Source: Pseudomonas cyclaminis (GTDB lineage Bacteria; Pseudomonadota; Gammaproteobacteria; Pseudomonadales; Pseudomonadaceae). From it: a stretch of 38,970 nt of DNA. Each line of letters opens with the position of its first letter. Within the stretch, counting starts at the first letter, position 1. Position numbers and translations under genes: made by a program. Below, in pieces: positions 18,768 to 27,057 of this stretch. The notes beneath the pieces were generated by a model, which saw nothing but the letters and a program-made list of their open reading frames with translations, did not search any database and had not been told where the DNA came from. The stretch spans positions 1-38,970 of the forward strand of contig NZ_JADDUM010000089.1 in the NCBI RefSeq assembly GCF_015163715.1, read 5' to 3'.

Positions 18768-19600
18768 GCAGTTACGAACTTCCCGCCACCGCCGCCAAGC
18801 CGGTGACGCACGCGGTCATCCCGGTGCGCCGCAGCCTGAGTACACGCTGGATCAGCCTGCTGACACTGGCCGCGCTCGTGGCCATCTGGTGGGCCGTGAC
18901 CGCCACCGGTTTGATCGAGCCGCTGTTCCTGCCACCGCCGTCCGCCGTGCTGCAAAAAGGCTGGCTGCTGGCAACCACGGGCTACATGGACTCGACCTTG
19001 TGGCAGCACCTGGGCGCAAGTCTCAGCCGTATCGGCCTGGGCCTGGGCTTTGCGGTGCTGACCGCCGTGCCGGTGGGGATTGCCATCGGCTCCAACCGCA
19101 TCGCCCGTGGGATTCTCGACCCGCTGATCGAGTTTTACCGGCCGATTCCGCCTTTGGCCTACCTGCCATTGATCGTGATCTGGTGCGGCATCGGCGAGCT
19201 GTCCAAAGTGCTGCTGATTTACCTGGCGATCTTTGCGCCGATTGCCATCGCCACCGCGACGGGCGTGCGCACCGTCGACCCGGCCAAGCTGCGCGCTGCG
19301 CAGTCGTTGGGGGCTACCCGCGCCCAGTTGATCCGCCATGTGATCCTGCCCAGCGCCCTGCCCGATATCCTCACCGGCGTGCGCATCGGCCTGGGTGTGG
19401 GCTGGTCCACCTTGGTCGCTGCCGAGCTGATCGCCGCCACCAGCGGCCTGGGTTTTATGGTGCAGTCGGCCGCGCAGTTCCTGGTCACCGATGTGGTGGT
19501 GCTGGGGATTCTGGTCATTGCCCTGATCGCTTTCGCCATGGAAATGGGCCTGCGCGCCCTGCAGCGCAAACTGGTGCCTTGGCATGGCCAGGCACACTGA
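18764..19600 (+). CDS. tauC: TauC, taurine ABC transporter permease
   Basis: The 278-residue permease has about six membrane helices (for example [48 protein letters not shown]). The cytoplasmic coupling-helix loop has the BPD-transport form, [35 protein letters not shown]. It forms the channel for taurine import with TauA and TauB. Start and tauB stop overlap by four bases. The N-terminus has an unstructured, alanine/proline-rich stretch of about 25 residues before TM1, normal for TauC. Confidence 0.94.
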   Translation: MSSYELPATAAKPVTHAVIPVRRSLSTRWISLLTLAALVAIWWAVTATGLIEPLFLPPPSAVLQKGWLLATTGYMDSTLWQHLGASLSRIGLGLGFAVLTAVPVGIAIGSNRIARGILDPLIEFYRPIPPLAYLPLIVIWCGIGELSKVLLIYLAIFAPIAIATATGVRTVDPAKLRAAQSLGATRAQLIRHVILPSALPDILTGVRIGLGVGWSTLVAAELIAATSGLGFMVQSAAQFLVTDVVVLGILVIALIAFAMEMGLRALQRKLVPWHGQAH

Positions 19601-19614
19601 GTGATGAGAATTAA

Positions 19615-20451
19615 ATGAGCCGCCTGACCGTTACACCATTAAGCACCGCCCTGGGCGCCCAGATCAGTGGCGTCGATATCACCCAGCCTCTGAACCTCGA
19701 ACAGCGCGACGCCATCGAACAGGCGCTGCTGACTCACTCGGTGCTGTTCTTTCGCGACCAGGCCATCACCCCGCAACAACAGGCGCGGTTCGCGGCGAAT
19801 TTCGGCGACCTGCACATTCACCCGATCTACCCCAACGTGCCGGAACAGCCCGAAGTGCTGATCCTCGACACCGCCGTCACCGACGTGCGCGACAACGCCG
19901 TATGGCACACCGACGTGACCTTCCTGCCGACCCCGGCGCTCGGCGCGGTGCTCAGCGCCAAACTGTTGCCGGCGTTTGGCGGCGACACGTTGTGGGCCAG
20001 TGGGATTGCGGCGTATGAGGCGTTGTCCGAGCCGTTGAAGGTGCTGCTCAATGGGTTGACCGCTACTCACGACTTCACCAAATCCTTCCCGCTGGAGCGC
20101 TTCGGCAACACCGCTGAAGACCTGTTGCGCTGGGAAGAAACCCGCAAAAAGAACCCGCCGCTGTCACACCCGGTAGTGCGTACACATCCCGTGAGTGGCC
20201 GTAAATCGCTGTTTGTGAGCGACGGTTTCACCACCAGAATCAATGAACTGGAACCGGCAGAAAGCGAGGCGATTCTAAAGCTGCTGTTCGCCCACGCGAC
20301 ACGTCCGGAGTTCACCATTCGCTGGCGCTGGCAGGAGAATGACGTGGCGTTCTGGGACAACCGCGTGACCCAGCATTACGCGGTAGATGACTACCGGCCG
20401 CAGCGGCGGGTGATGCATCGGGCGACGATTCTTGGGGATGTGCCGTTCTGA
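19615..20451 (+). CDS. tauD: TauD, taurine dioxygenase (2-oxoglutarate/Fe(II))
   Basis: TauD hydroxylates taurine next to the sulfonate using 2-oxoglutarate, O2 and Fe(II), releasing sulfite and aminoacetaldehyde. The 278-residue protein has the iron triad H98-x-D100 (WHTDVTF) and H254 (TQHYAVDDY), and the 2-oxoglutarate-binding arginines R265/R269 in RRVMHRATI. Positions are one residue off the E. coli enzyme, showing close family match. It starts 14 bases after tauC. The operon thus imports taurine and frees its sulfur. After it the base composition drops abruptly. Confidence 0.95.
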   Translation: MSRLTVTPLSTALGAQISGVDITQPLNLEQRDAIEQALLTHSVLFFRDQAITPQQQARFAANFGDLHIHPIYPNVPEQPEVLILDTAVTDVRDNAVWHTDVTFLPTPALGAVLSAKLLPAFGGDTLWASGIAAYEALSEPLKVLLNGLTATHDFTKSFPLERFGNTAEDLLRWEETRKKNPPLSHPVVRTHPVSGRKSLFVSDGFTTRINELEPAESEAILKLLFAHATRPEFTIRWRWQENDVAFWDNRVTQHYAVDDYRPQRRVMHRATILGDVPF

Positions 20452-20504
20452 TACCCAACCTCTAGAAAACGATCAGCGGCTGGATAAAAAACCAGTGCCT
20501 CACT

Positions 20505-20525
20505 TCCATAACGAATAAATATGGA
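20505..20525 (+). promoter_or_regulatory. Inverted repeat before the HTH-peptidase pair (operator candidate)
   Basis: TCCATA at 20505-20510 and its exact complement TATGGA at 20520-20525 flank a 9-base AT-rich spacer, 38 bases upstream of the first gene. CGAATA also recurs at 20512 and 20542, 30 bases apart. This is the size and place expected for an Xre-dimer operator controlling the pair. No experimentally defined site is known to me. Confidence 0.4.
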
Positions 20526-20562
20526 GTAAAAATCCGCTTACCGAATAGCGAGTGGTGATTAC

Positions 20563-21240
20563 GTGGTCACAATACAAGAAATCCAAGGGTTCATCCGTGC
20601 ACAGGTAAATAAAGAATTTTTCGAGGAGCTTGGAGTTTTACTTCCTCAAACCTTCCAAAAAGCCTTGAAAGAAACTCAAGAGCTGCTGATTTATACTCCC
20701 CATGAAGATTTGCGAGGGCACTTACGGCATTCGCTAGTCCAGGAGTCCCTGGCTGGAATGAAGCGGTGGAATCCGATAATCAAGTCAACAGATCCGAAGG
20801 GGCACAATTATGTGCTGCTTGAGCTCGGCTCACTGAGAATCACGGCGGTGGTGCTTCCTTGGCAGAAGGAAATCCGCGATGCAAAACACCGAAGCGAACT
20901 CAAAACGTTAAATGAATCCCTTGCAGACACCCAAATGGACTGGATCGATGGGCTCAAACATACCGTAGCCGAACAATTGATTCATGCGCTTGTCGTAGTC
21001 CATGCACCTCCAACTCGCTCAGAGGATCAGTCAGAGCCACGCGCAATCATGATGGCCGTACCGTACTTCAACGGTAAGGGCTTCCACATGAATTGCACAT
21101 TTGAGGATTTGCTTCAAAGCTATTCTGATAATGAGGCGGTTCAGCAGAAACCAGTTGAGTTGGTGAAATTGCGAGATAAGATGCGCCGCGCCGAAGAAAC
21201 CGAAGACCAAGCTGATGATGAGCAAAACGCCAAGAGGTAG
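20563..21240 (+). CDS. Unrecognised 225-aa protein, partner of HTH-M78 protein
   Basis: I do not recognise this family. The GTG at 20563 (VTIQEIQGFIRAQ) has only a weak upstream site. It has no signal peptide and no membrane helix, so it is cytosolic. Visible parts: an N-terminal helical stretch, a central segment with alternating hydrophobics (YVLLELGSLRITAVVLPW, about 85-105), another strand-like segment (LIHALVVVHAPP, then RAIMMAVPYFNG, about 145-180), and a charged coiled tail (LRDKMRRAEETEDQADDEQN). Codon use is much more AT-rich than in tauD. The stop is three bases before the start of the HTH-M78 gene, so the two are co-transcribed. By analogy with M78-linked pairs it may be the effector or toxin; that is inference only. 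Confidence 0.7.
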   Translation: MVTIQEIQGFIRAQVNKEFFEELGVLLPQTFQKALKETQELLIYTPHEDLRGHLRHSLVQESLAGMKRWNPIIKSTDPKGHNYVLLELGSLRITAVVLPWQKEIRDAKHRSELKTLNESLADTQMDWIDGLKHTVAEQLIHALVVVHAPPTRSEDQSEPRAIMMAVPYFNGKGFHMNCTFEDLLQSYSDNEAVQQKPVELVKLRDKMRRAEETEDQADDEQNAKR

Positions 21241-21243
21241 ACC

Positions 21244-22446
21244 ATGAGAACGGGAGTCGCGGGCTTTCAGTCAGAGCGCCTCAAGCAATTGCGCCTTGCG
21301 TTTGGGATGACGCAAACCACTCTCGCCGAGATGGTGGGGCGCGCCTCTGGCAACGTTTCAAAATGGGAGAATGGGCTTCAGGTCCCAGAGGCCGATGCCT
21401 TCCAGCGCTTATGCGAAGTTTTCGGGGTCAGCGAAAACTGGTTACTTGAGGAACAGTTTACAACTGGCGAGAACACTCCATTTTTCTTTCGATCGCAGGT
21501 CAGCACTACGACCAGCGCACGGGAAATAGCGGAAGTACGTTTGGAGTGGCTTCAAGAAATCTCTTACAAACTGCAAGAAAGCCTTGAATTTATTGACGTC
21601 AATGTGCCGCATTTAGAAGAGCATAATTGCGAACTGATTTCTGACGAAGAAATCGAACAGATGGCCAGTAAATGCCGTCAAACCTGGGGACTAGGGATAG
21701 CTCCGATCTCCAATGTCGTTCACGTATTGGAGAGTGCAGGTATTGTCTGTGCTCGGACCACACTCGGGCACCTGAAAATGGATGGCGTTTCGAATTGGTA
21801 CGAGTTGGACCAACGGCCATATGTTTTACTTGTCGCCGATAAGGCAAACGGGATCAGAAATCGCTTTGATGCGGCCCATGAGCTCGGACATATCGTTCTG
21901 CATAGGTACATATCCAAAGAGCAGTACGACACGAATTACGCACTTCTTGAAACTCAAGCTCATCGATTTGCAAGCGCCTTTTTACTGCCCCCAGAAAGCT
22001 TTCTGCGAGAAGTCCGTTGGCCGACACTGGATACGTTGCTAGCTCTGAAACCACGCTGGAAAGTCTCAGTAGCCGCAATGGTGAGGCGTTGTTTAGATCT
22101 AGAAATAATCAACGACACCACAACCACCAGACTATGGAAGGCCAGATCTGCCAGGGGATGGGTAAAGGGAGAGCCTATGGACAGCGATTTTGACTTCGAA
22201 AAGCCCCAACTGATCGCGCGAGGAGTGAAAATGCTTGTTGAAAACAACGTGCTTTCCCGATCTCAGCTAAGGCAGGTGCTCGGGTTGCCACTACACATTC
22301 TAGAAAACCTTTGTAGCTTGGACGAAGGTTATTTCAACCTCCCGGACAAGTCGCAAGTAGTAGATATACAGTTGAGAAAGCGTTCTGCACGCGAAACTTT
22401 TTTCAACGAAACGGCAGAAATACTCGGTTTCCCGAACAAAAAGTAA
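21244..22446 (+). CDS. Xre-HTH plus ImmA/IrrE (M78) metallopeptidase
   Basis: This is a 400-residue two-domain regulator. Residues 9-70 form an Xre helix-turn-helix (LKQLRLAFGMTQTTLAEMVG, then GNVSKWENGLQVPEADAFQR). Residues about 130-260 form an M78 peptidase: zinc motif H212-E213-LG-H216 in AAHELGHIVLH, with E236 of ETQAHRFASAFLLPP as the third ligand, all intact. The C-terminal 140 residues are unassigned and mostly helical. Such proteins act as repressors or antitoxins that cleave a partner or themselves upon a signal (ImmA, IrrE/DdrO). Paired with the 225-aa gene it recalls the RosmerTA anti-phage layout as I remember it, but I cannot verify homology. AT-rich codon use points to acquisition by transfer. 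It ends before a shared terminator. Confidence 0.88.
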   Translation: MRTGVAGFQSERLKQLRLAFGMTQTTLAEMVGRASGNVSKWENGLQVPEADAFQRLCEVFGVSENWLLEEQFTTGENTPFFFRSQVSTTTSAREIAEVRLEWLQEISYKLQESLEFIDVNVPHLEEHNCELISDEEIEQMASKCRQTWGLGIAPISNVVHVLESAGIVCARTTLGHLKMDGVSNWYELDQRPYVLLVADKANGIRNRFDAAHELGHIVLHRYISKEQYDTNYALLETQAHRFASAFLLPPESFLREVRWPTLDTLLALKPRWKVSVAAMVRRCLDLEIINDTTTTRLWKARSARGWVKGEPMDSDFDFEKPQLIARGVKMLVENNVLSRSQLRQVLGLPLHILENLCSLDEGYFNLPDKSQVVDIQLRKRSARETFFNETAEILGFPNKK

Positions 22447-22470
22447 CAAAATCAGCAGCCCGTTCTACTT

Positions 22471-22504
22471 GCAAGCCCTCCCTCTACAGGAAGGGCTTGC
22501 TTTC
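22471..22504. terminator. Terminator between convergent island and mgrA-like gene
   Basis: GCAAGCCCTCC at 22471-22481 pairs with GGAAGGGCTTGC at 22489-22500 with one bulged base over a short loop, followed by TTT. It closes the HTH-M78 transcript and, from the other side, the reductase transcript. Confidence 0.8.
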
Positions 22505-22508
22505 AATG

Positions 22509-23545
22509 CTATTCAGCGGTGGACGGCTTTTCCCACAAGTTAATCCCACCTTCCTGAGCAAACCGATCGATCTCCGCCAGCTCTTCTGCACTGAAGCTCA
22601 AGTTCTTCAACGCCCCGACGTTCTCGATAATCTGCTCCGGCCGGCTTGCACCGATCAGCGCGCTGGTGACCCGTGGATCACGCAGCGTCCAGGCCAACGC
22701 CAGTTGCGCCAGGCTCTGGCCACGACGCTGGGCGATTTCGTTCAGCGCACGTACGTGGGCGATGTTGGCTTCGGACAAGTGCTTGGCCTGCAACGAACCA
22801 CCGCCTGGACGATTGACCCGTGCATCGGCTGGCACGCCATTGAGGTATTTGTCCGTCAACAAACCCTGGGCCAGTGGCGTGAAGGCGATCACGCCGGCGC
22901 GAGTTCCTCGGTGGTGTCGAGCAGGTCTTTTTCCACCCAGCGGTTGAGCAGGTTGTAGGCCGGCTGGTGGATCAGCAGCGGCACTTTCCACTCCTTGAGC
23001 AGCGCAGCGATTTCACGGGTTTTCACCCCGGAATACGACGAGATACCGATGTACAACGCCTTGCCTTGTTGCACGGCGGTGGCGAGGGCGCTGGCGGTTT
23101 CTTCCAGCGGGGTGTCGGCGTCAAAACGGTGGGAGTAGAAAATATCCACATAGTCGACGCCCAGGCGTTGCAGGCTCTGGTCAAGGCTGGCCAGTACGTA
23201 TTTGCGCGAGCCGCCGCCCTGACCGTAAGGACCGGGCCACATGTCCCAGCCGGCCTTGCTGGAGATGATCAATTCGTCGCGGTAATGCTTGAAGTCTTCG
23301 CGCAGCAAACGACCGAAATTGATCTCGGCGCTGCCGTAGGGCGGGCCGTAGTTGTTGGCCAGGTCGAAGTGGTTTATCCCCAGGTCAAACGCCGTGCGCA
23401 ACAGGGCGCGCTGGGTGTCGATCGGGGTGCTGTCGCCAAAGTTGTGCCACAGCCCCAGGGACAGTGCAGGCAGCACCAATCCACTGCGGCCTACGCGGCG
23501 ATACGGGATAGATTCATAGCGGTTTTCGGCAGCAATGTACGTCAT
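22509..23545 (-). pseudogene. mgrA: Aldo/keto reductase (MgrA/YghZ type), frameshifted
   Basis: The gene would encode an approximately 346-residue aldo/keto reductase acting on methylglyoxal-type aldehydes with NADPH. The first 213 or so codons (from 23545) include the catalytic tetrad region: D and Y in FDLANNYGPPYGS, K in ISSKAGWD and H in IFYSHRFD. The frame breaks at LLDTTEEL and stops at 22889. The remaining family sequence (GVIAFTPLAQGLLTDKYLNG to the TAG at 22509) continues in another frame. Comparing the expected EELGAGVIAF with the DNA, one C on the plus strand near 22896-22901 is missing. The cofactor-binding C-terminus is therefore lost unless this is a sequencing error. A strong hairpin lies upstream at 23573. 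Confidence 0.85.
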
Positions 23546-23572
23546 CGAATCCTCTCTGGGCTTAGGGCAAAT

Positions 23573-23607
23573 AAGGCCTGGGAATAAGGTTATTCCCAGG
23601 CCTTTTA
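23573..23607. terminator. Perfect 15-bp hairpin between betT and mgrA-like gene
   Basis: AAGGCCTGGGAATAA at 23573-23587 pairs completely with TTATTCCCAGGCCTT at 23590-23604, then TTTT on the plus strand. It lies just 3' of betT (minus strand) and upstream of the reductase; termination of betT is the probable role, though the T run is stronger for the plus direction. Confidence 0.7.
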
Positions 23608-23680
23608 ACCAGCTGAATCGCTTAAGTCTGCCCTTTCGTTTTACAGCAAATGGCTGCCCGAATGGAACGATAAGATCACC

Positions 23681-25681
23681 TCAACGCACCAGGTGCAGGA
23701 ACTGCAAATGCCGCTCGTACTGGTCGAGGATGTCGTTGATGATCTGCTCCTTGGTGTAGCCCACCAGGTCGTAGTCCTGGCTGCCCTCGCTCAAGTGCAC
23801 TTCCGCCCGGTAATAGCGGCGGTTGTTGATCTCTTTGGAACCCATGCCGCCACGGGCGAACGACGGCGTGAAGTAGCCGCGCATCTGCACCTGGTAGATG
23901 AAAGGATGTTCCTCGCCATGGCCGATCTCCAGGCTGACGCTGTCGTTGGACGGATCCGGCTGGGTAACCACCGAGAGCCCCTTCTCGACAAACACCGCCG
24001 TCACTTCTTCGATAGCCGGGCGCACCGTCGACTCAAGGAAGCGGTACACCTCATCCCTCGACGGGAAATGCACCGCCTGGCTCAAGCGCTGGCGCCAGCC
24101 GCCCTTGCCTTTGCGCGAGGCCGAGATCGGCGCCAGGGAATGCAACTGCGCGATCTGCTTTTGCGACTCCAGATAGAACGCCTTGTGCAGCCCCCACATC
24201 ATCAGCAGCAGGATCAGCGAGAACGGCAGCGAGGTCAGCACCACCGCCGATTTCAGCGAGTCGATACTGCCGGCGAACAGCAAGGCACTGGTGACCAGTG
24301 CAGTCATCGCGCCCCAGAACACCCGCAGCCATTTAGGCCCGTCTTCATCGGCATTACCGCCCTTGGACGACAGGGTCGACAAGACGACCGTGCCCGAATC
24401 CGCCGAAGTGACGAAAAACACGAAGCTGATAAACACCGTGACCGCGATGACGGTTTTGCTCCACGGATAGGTTTCCAGCAGCAGGTAGAGGCTCATCGAC
24501 GGGTCATCAATGGCCGACTGACCGAGCGCGGCCATGCCGTGGTTAAGCACTTGGTCGATGGCGCTGTTACCGAAAATCGACATCCATGCCAGGGTGAAAC
24601 CCAGCGGGATCAGCAGCACGCCGAACACGAATTCGCGAATGGTACGGCCACGGGAAATCCGTGCGATAAACAGGCCCACGAACGGCGACCATGCGATCCA
24701 CCAGGCCCAGTAGAACACCGTCCAACCGCCCAGCCAGTCGCTCGGTTTGTCGTAGGCGTACACATCGAAACTCTTGGTCGGCAAGGCGCCGAGGTAATCG
24801 CCGATGTTCTGGATCAGGGTGTTGAGCAAATGCTGGGTAGGTCCGGCAAACAACACGAACAGCAGCAGCGCGCAGGCCAGCAGCATATTGATGTCGGACA
24901 TCACCCGCACGCCTTTATCGACGCCGGCCACCGCCACCAGAATCGCCGCGCCCATCATCAGCGTGATCAGGCCAACCTGAATCCACTGGGTGTGGGCAAT
25001 GCCGAACAGGTAGTCCAGGCCGGAGTTGAGGTGCAACACACCAAAGCCCATGTCGGCGCCAAGACCGAACACCGTAGCGATGATGCCGAAGCCATCCACG
25101 GCATAACCGATGGGGCCGTTGATGCGCTTGCCGATCAGCGGATACAGCGCCGAGCGCAACGCCAGCGGCAGGTTATGCCGGTAGGCGAAATACGCCAGCG
25201 CCATGCCGACAAACGCGAACACGCCCCAGCCGTGCAGGCCCCAGTGCAGAAACAGAATCTGCATGGCCTGGCGCGCCGCATCGGCGTTCATCGGCGCGCC
25301 TTGTGGCGGCTGCACCAGGTGCGTCAGGGGTTCGGATACGCAGAAGAAAAACAGCGTGATGCTGATGCCGGCCGCGAACAACATGCCGGCCCAGGACAGG
25401 TAACTGAATTCGGGCTCGTCGTGGTCGGCACCGAGTTTTATCTTGCCGTAGCCCGATAGCGCGGTGACCACCACGAAGACCAGATACAGGGTCATCGCCA
25501 GCATGTAGTACCAGCCGACCGTGTTGGCCGCCCAGTTTTGCGCCGCCAGCAGCCAGGCCCCGGCCTGTTGCGGGATAGCGATGACAGTGATGCCGAACAG
25601 CAGGATGAAGGTCGCGGCGAAGTAGAAAACCGGCGCATTCATGCGCACTTGGCCGCTGGCTGGGGTGGACGATGCACTCAT
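23681..25681 (-). CDS. betT: BetT-type choline/betaine transporter (BCCT family)
   Basis: The 666-residue protein has about twelve membrane helices and a long cytoplasmic C-terminal domain (about 510-666). BCCT features are present: the substrate-box helix WTVFYWAWWIAWSPFVGLFI with its tryptophans, GADHDEPEFSYLSWAGMLFAAGI near 84-106, and VTSADSGT. The long tail (about 150 residues) is typical of BetT proteins, which are proton-driven and osmotically tuned in this tail. Choline brought in can be oxidised to the osmoprotectant glycine betaine or used as carbon. No betI, betA or betB is in the window. Pseudomonads have several BetT paralogs, so the exact one is unsure. A 30-base palindrome lies about 90 bases upstream. 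Confidence 0.88.
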   Translation of the reverse strand: MSASSTPASGQVRMNAPVFYFAATFILLFGITVIAIPQQAGAWLLAAQNWAANTVGWYYMLAMTLYLVFVVVTALSGYGKIKLGADHDEPEFSYLSWAGMLFAAGISITLFFFCVSEPLTHLVQPPQGAPMNADAARQAMQILFLHWGLHGWGVFAFVGMALAYFAYRHNLPLALRSALYPLIGKRINGPIGYAVDGFGIIATVFGLGADMGFGVLHLNSGLDYLFGIAHTQWIQVGLITLMMGAAILVAVAGVDKGVRVMSDINMLLACALLLFVLFAGPTQHLLNTLIQNIGDYLGALPTKSFDVYAYDKPSDWLGGWTVFYWAWWIAWSPFVGLFIARISRGRTIREFVFGVLLIPLGFTLAWMSIFGNSAIDQVLNHGMAALGQSAIDDPSMSLYLLLETYPWSKTVIAVTVFISFVFFVTSADSGTVVLSTLSSKGGNADEDGPKWLRVFWGAMTALVTSALLFAGSIDSLKSAVVLTSLPFSLILLLMMWGLHKAFYLESQKQIAQLHSLAPISASRKGKGGWRQRLSQAVHFPSRDEVYRFLESTVRPAIEEVTAVFVEKGLSVVTQPDPSNDSVSLEIGHGEEHPFIYQVQMRGYFTPSFARGGMGSKEINNRRYYRAEVHLSEGSQDYDLVGYTKEQIINDILDQYERHLQFLHLVR

Positions 25682-25773
25682 GAACGATGCACCCCGAGGT
25701 TGAAGGATGTGGCTGTAAATAACGGACTCAGCAAAGGTAAGCCTCCTGTTGTGAGCGGGCAGCGAACCACCGG

Positions 25774-25803
25774 GTTTAACTTGAACGAACGTTCAAGTTA
25801 AAC
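25774..25803 (-). promoter_or_regulatory. 30-bp palindromic operator upstream of betT (BetI-like)
   Basis: Two 14-base arms match exactly as inverted repeats around a central AA; the inner core is TTGAACG-AA-CGTTCAA. This size and symmetry fit a TetR-family operator, and BetI, the choline-responsive TetR repressor, is the natural candidate because the next gene is betT. BetI would act in trans, as its gene is not here. The rest of the gap 25682-25964 holds a REP palindrome and no gene. Confidence 0.65.
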
Positions 25804-25918
25804 ATGAATAGGCGGTTATGGACTAATCGCAGGGCTGAGTGGTATGACGGGCGAACAAAACAAATCGTTCAGCGGCTGCTGACTGAAATACGGCCTCGGT
25901 GTGGAATGCCGTCAAAAT

Positions 25919-25944
25919 GTGGGAGGGGGCTTGCCCCCTCCCAC
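25919..25944. repeat. REP palindrome
   Basis: GTGGGAGGGGG and its exact complement surround CTTG. It lies just beyond the 3' end of the serine acetyltransferase gene and matches the units at 16824 and 35584. Confidence 0.9.
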
Positions 25945-25964
25945 CTGGTGACGGTGCTGGTTCT

Positions 25965-26891
25965 TTACTTCTGCGCCCCATCATCATGCTGCAGATTCGC
26001 CTGGGTGATGTTCGCCTCAGCCGGCACACTGCGTGTCAGCCACACATTGCCGCCAATGGTCGAACCCTTGCCAATGGTGATCCGCCCCAGGATCGTCGCC
26101 CCGGCATAGATCACCACATCATCCTCGACGATCGGGTGACGCGGATGGCCCTTCTGCAACTGCCCGTCTTCATCCGCAGGGAAGCGCTTGGCGCCCAACG
26201 TGACCGCCTGGTAGATACGCACCCGCTCGCCGATGATCGCGGTTTCGCCAATCACCACACCCGTCCCATGGTCGATAAAGAAACTCGGGCCGATCTGTGC
26301 GCCGGGGTGAATGTCGATGCCGGTGGCCGAGTGAGCGATTTCCGCGCTGATCCGCGCCAGCAGCGGCAAACCGGCGCGGTACAGGTGGTGGGCCAGGCGA
26401 TGGTGAATCACCGCCAAAATCCCCGGGTAGCACAGCAACACCTCATCCACACTGCGCGCGGCCGGGTCGCCGTGGTAGGCGGCGAGTACGTCGGTGTCCA
26501 GCAGGCTGCGCAGGGACGGCAACGCCAGGGCAAAATCCTGGATCAGGCGGATAGCGTGGGCATCAATCTGGCTGTCATCCTGGCCGCCCTGCCGTGCGGC
26601 ATAACGCAGCTCCAGACGTGCCTGGGCGAGCAAGGCATTGAGCGCGACGTCGAGGGTATGGCCGACGTAGAAGTCTTCACTTTCTTCACGCAGATCCGCC
26701 GGCCCCAGGCGCATCGGGAACAGCGCGCCGCACAAGGCTTCGAGGATTTGTGCAACGGCTTCTCGGGACGGCAACTCGCGGCCGCCATGCTCTCCGCTCA
26801 AGCGACCATTGCGCGTTCGCCACGCGTCTCGGGCGCCGCGCAGCTGGCTGACGATGGTCTGTAATTGCCAATGGCTGGAACGCTCACTCAC
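25965..26891 (-). CDS. epsC: Serine O-acetyltransferase (EpsC/SAT type)
   Basis: The product has 308 residues from a GTG at 26889-26891 (MSERSSHWQLQT), chosen because AGGAG lies eight bases before; an ATG further up gives ten extra residues. The N-terminal half is helical (SAT N-domain). The C-terminal half is a left-handed beta-helix of hexapeptide repeats (AEIAHSATGIDIHPGAQIGPSFFI, HGTGVVIGETAIIGERVRI, VIYAGATILGRITIG), with the catalytic DH of IDHGTG. It makes O-acetylserine from serine and acetyl-CoA, the carbon skeleton for cysteine. The larger size relative to CysE fits the epsC branch. It is divergent from dcyD, placing cysteine synthesis beside D-cysteine use. Confidence 0.88.
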   Translation of the reverse strand: MSERSSHWQLQTIVSQLRGARDAWRTRNGRLSGEHGGRELPSREAVAQILEALCGALFPMRLGPADLREESEDFYVGHTLDVALNALLAQARLELRYAARQGGQDDSQIDAHAIRLIQDFALALPSLRSLLDTDVLAAYHGDPAARSVDEVLLCYPGILAVIHHRLAHHLYRAGLPLLARISAEIAHSATGIDIHPGAQIGPSFFIDHGTGVVIGETAIIGERVRIYQAVTLGAKRFPADEDGQLQKGHPRHPIVEDDVVIYAGATILGRITIGKGSTIGGNVWLTRSVPAEANITQANLQHDDGAQK

Positions 26892-26947
26892 GGTATTCAC
26901 TCCTGACGTAATGGCCATCACTTTACGGTATGCACCTTAGCCGCCCT

Positions 26948-27007
26948 TAAGAACCAATGGTGTGATGCTAAGAACCATCGGGCATAAGCGATTGACGGTT
27001 GCCCGAT
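26948..27007. promoter_or_regulatory. Regulatory repeats between epsC and dcyD
   Basis: TAAGAACCA occurs twice, at 26948-26956 and 26969-26977, exactly 21 bases (two helical turns) apart. ATCGGGCA at 26977-26984 is inverted perfectly as TGCCCGAT at 27000-27007 with 15 bases between. These lie directly upstream of, and overlap, the dcyD promoter. They look like activator or repressor sites for a cysteine-responsive regulator, identity unknown. Confidence 0.5.
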
Positions 27008-27027
27008 GAAAAGTGCCTGCCTATAGT
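26999..27027 (+). promoter_or_regulatory. Candidate sigma70 promoter of dcyD
   Basis: TTGCCC at 26999-27004 and TATAGT at 27022-27027 are separated by 17 bases. Transcription would start about 25 bases before the dcyD ATG. The -35 lies within the inverted repeat, so binding there would block or adjust RNA polymerase. Confidence 0.5.
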
Positions 27028-27057
27028 CGCTTTATCCCTTAGCCACCGTGCGTAGCC

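Noticed and set aside
20452..22508. Prophage or integrative element around the HTH-M78 pair
   Set aside because: No integrase, phage structural gene, tRNA end or flanking direct repeat is visible; only two genes are inserted.
23693..25459. A 588-codon open frame antisense to betT
   Set aside because: His/Arg/Gln-rich shadow of betT with no recognisable domain; betT is complete on the other strand.
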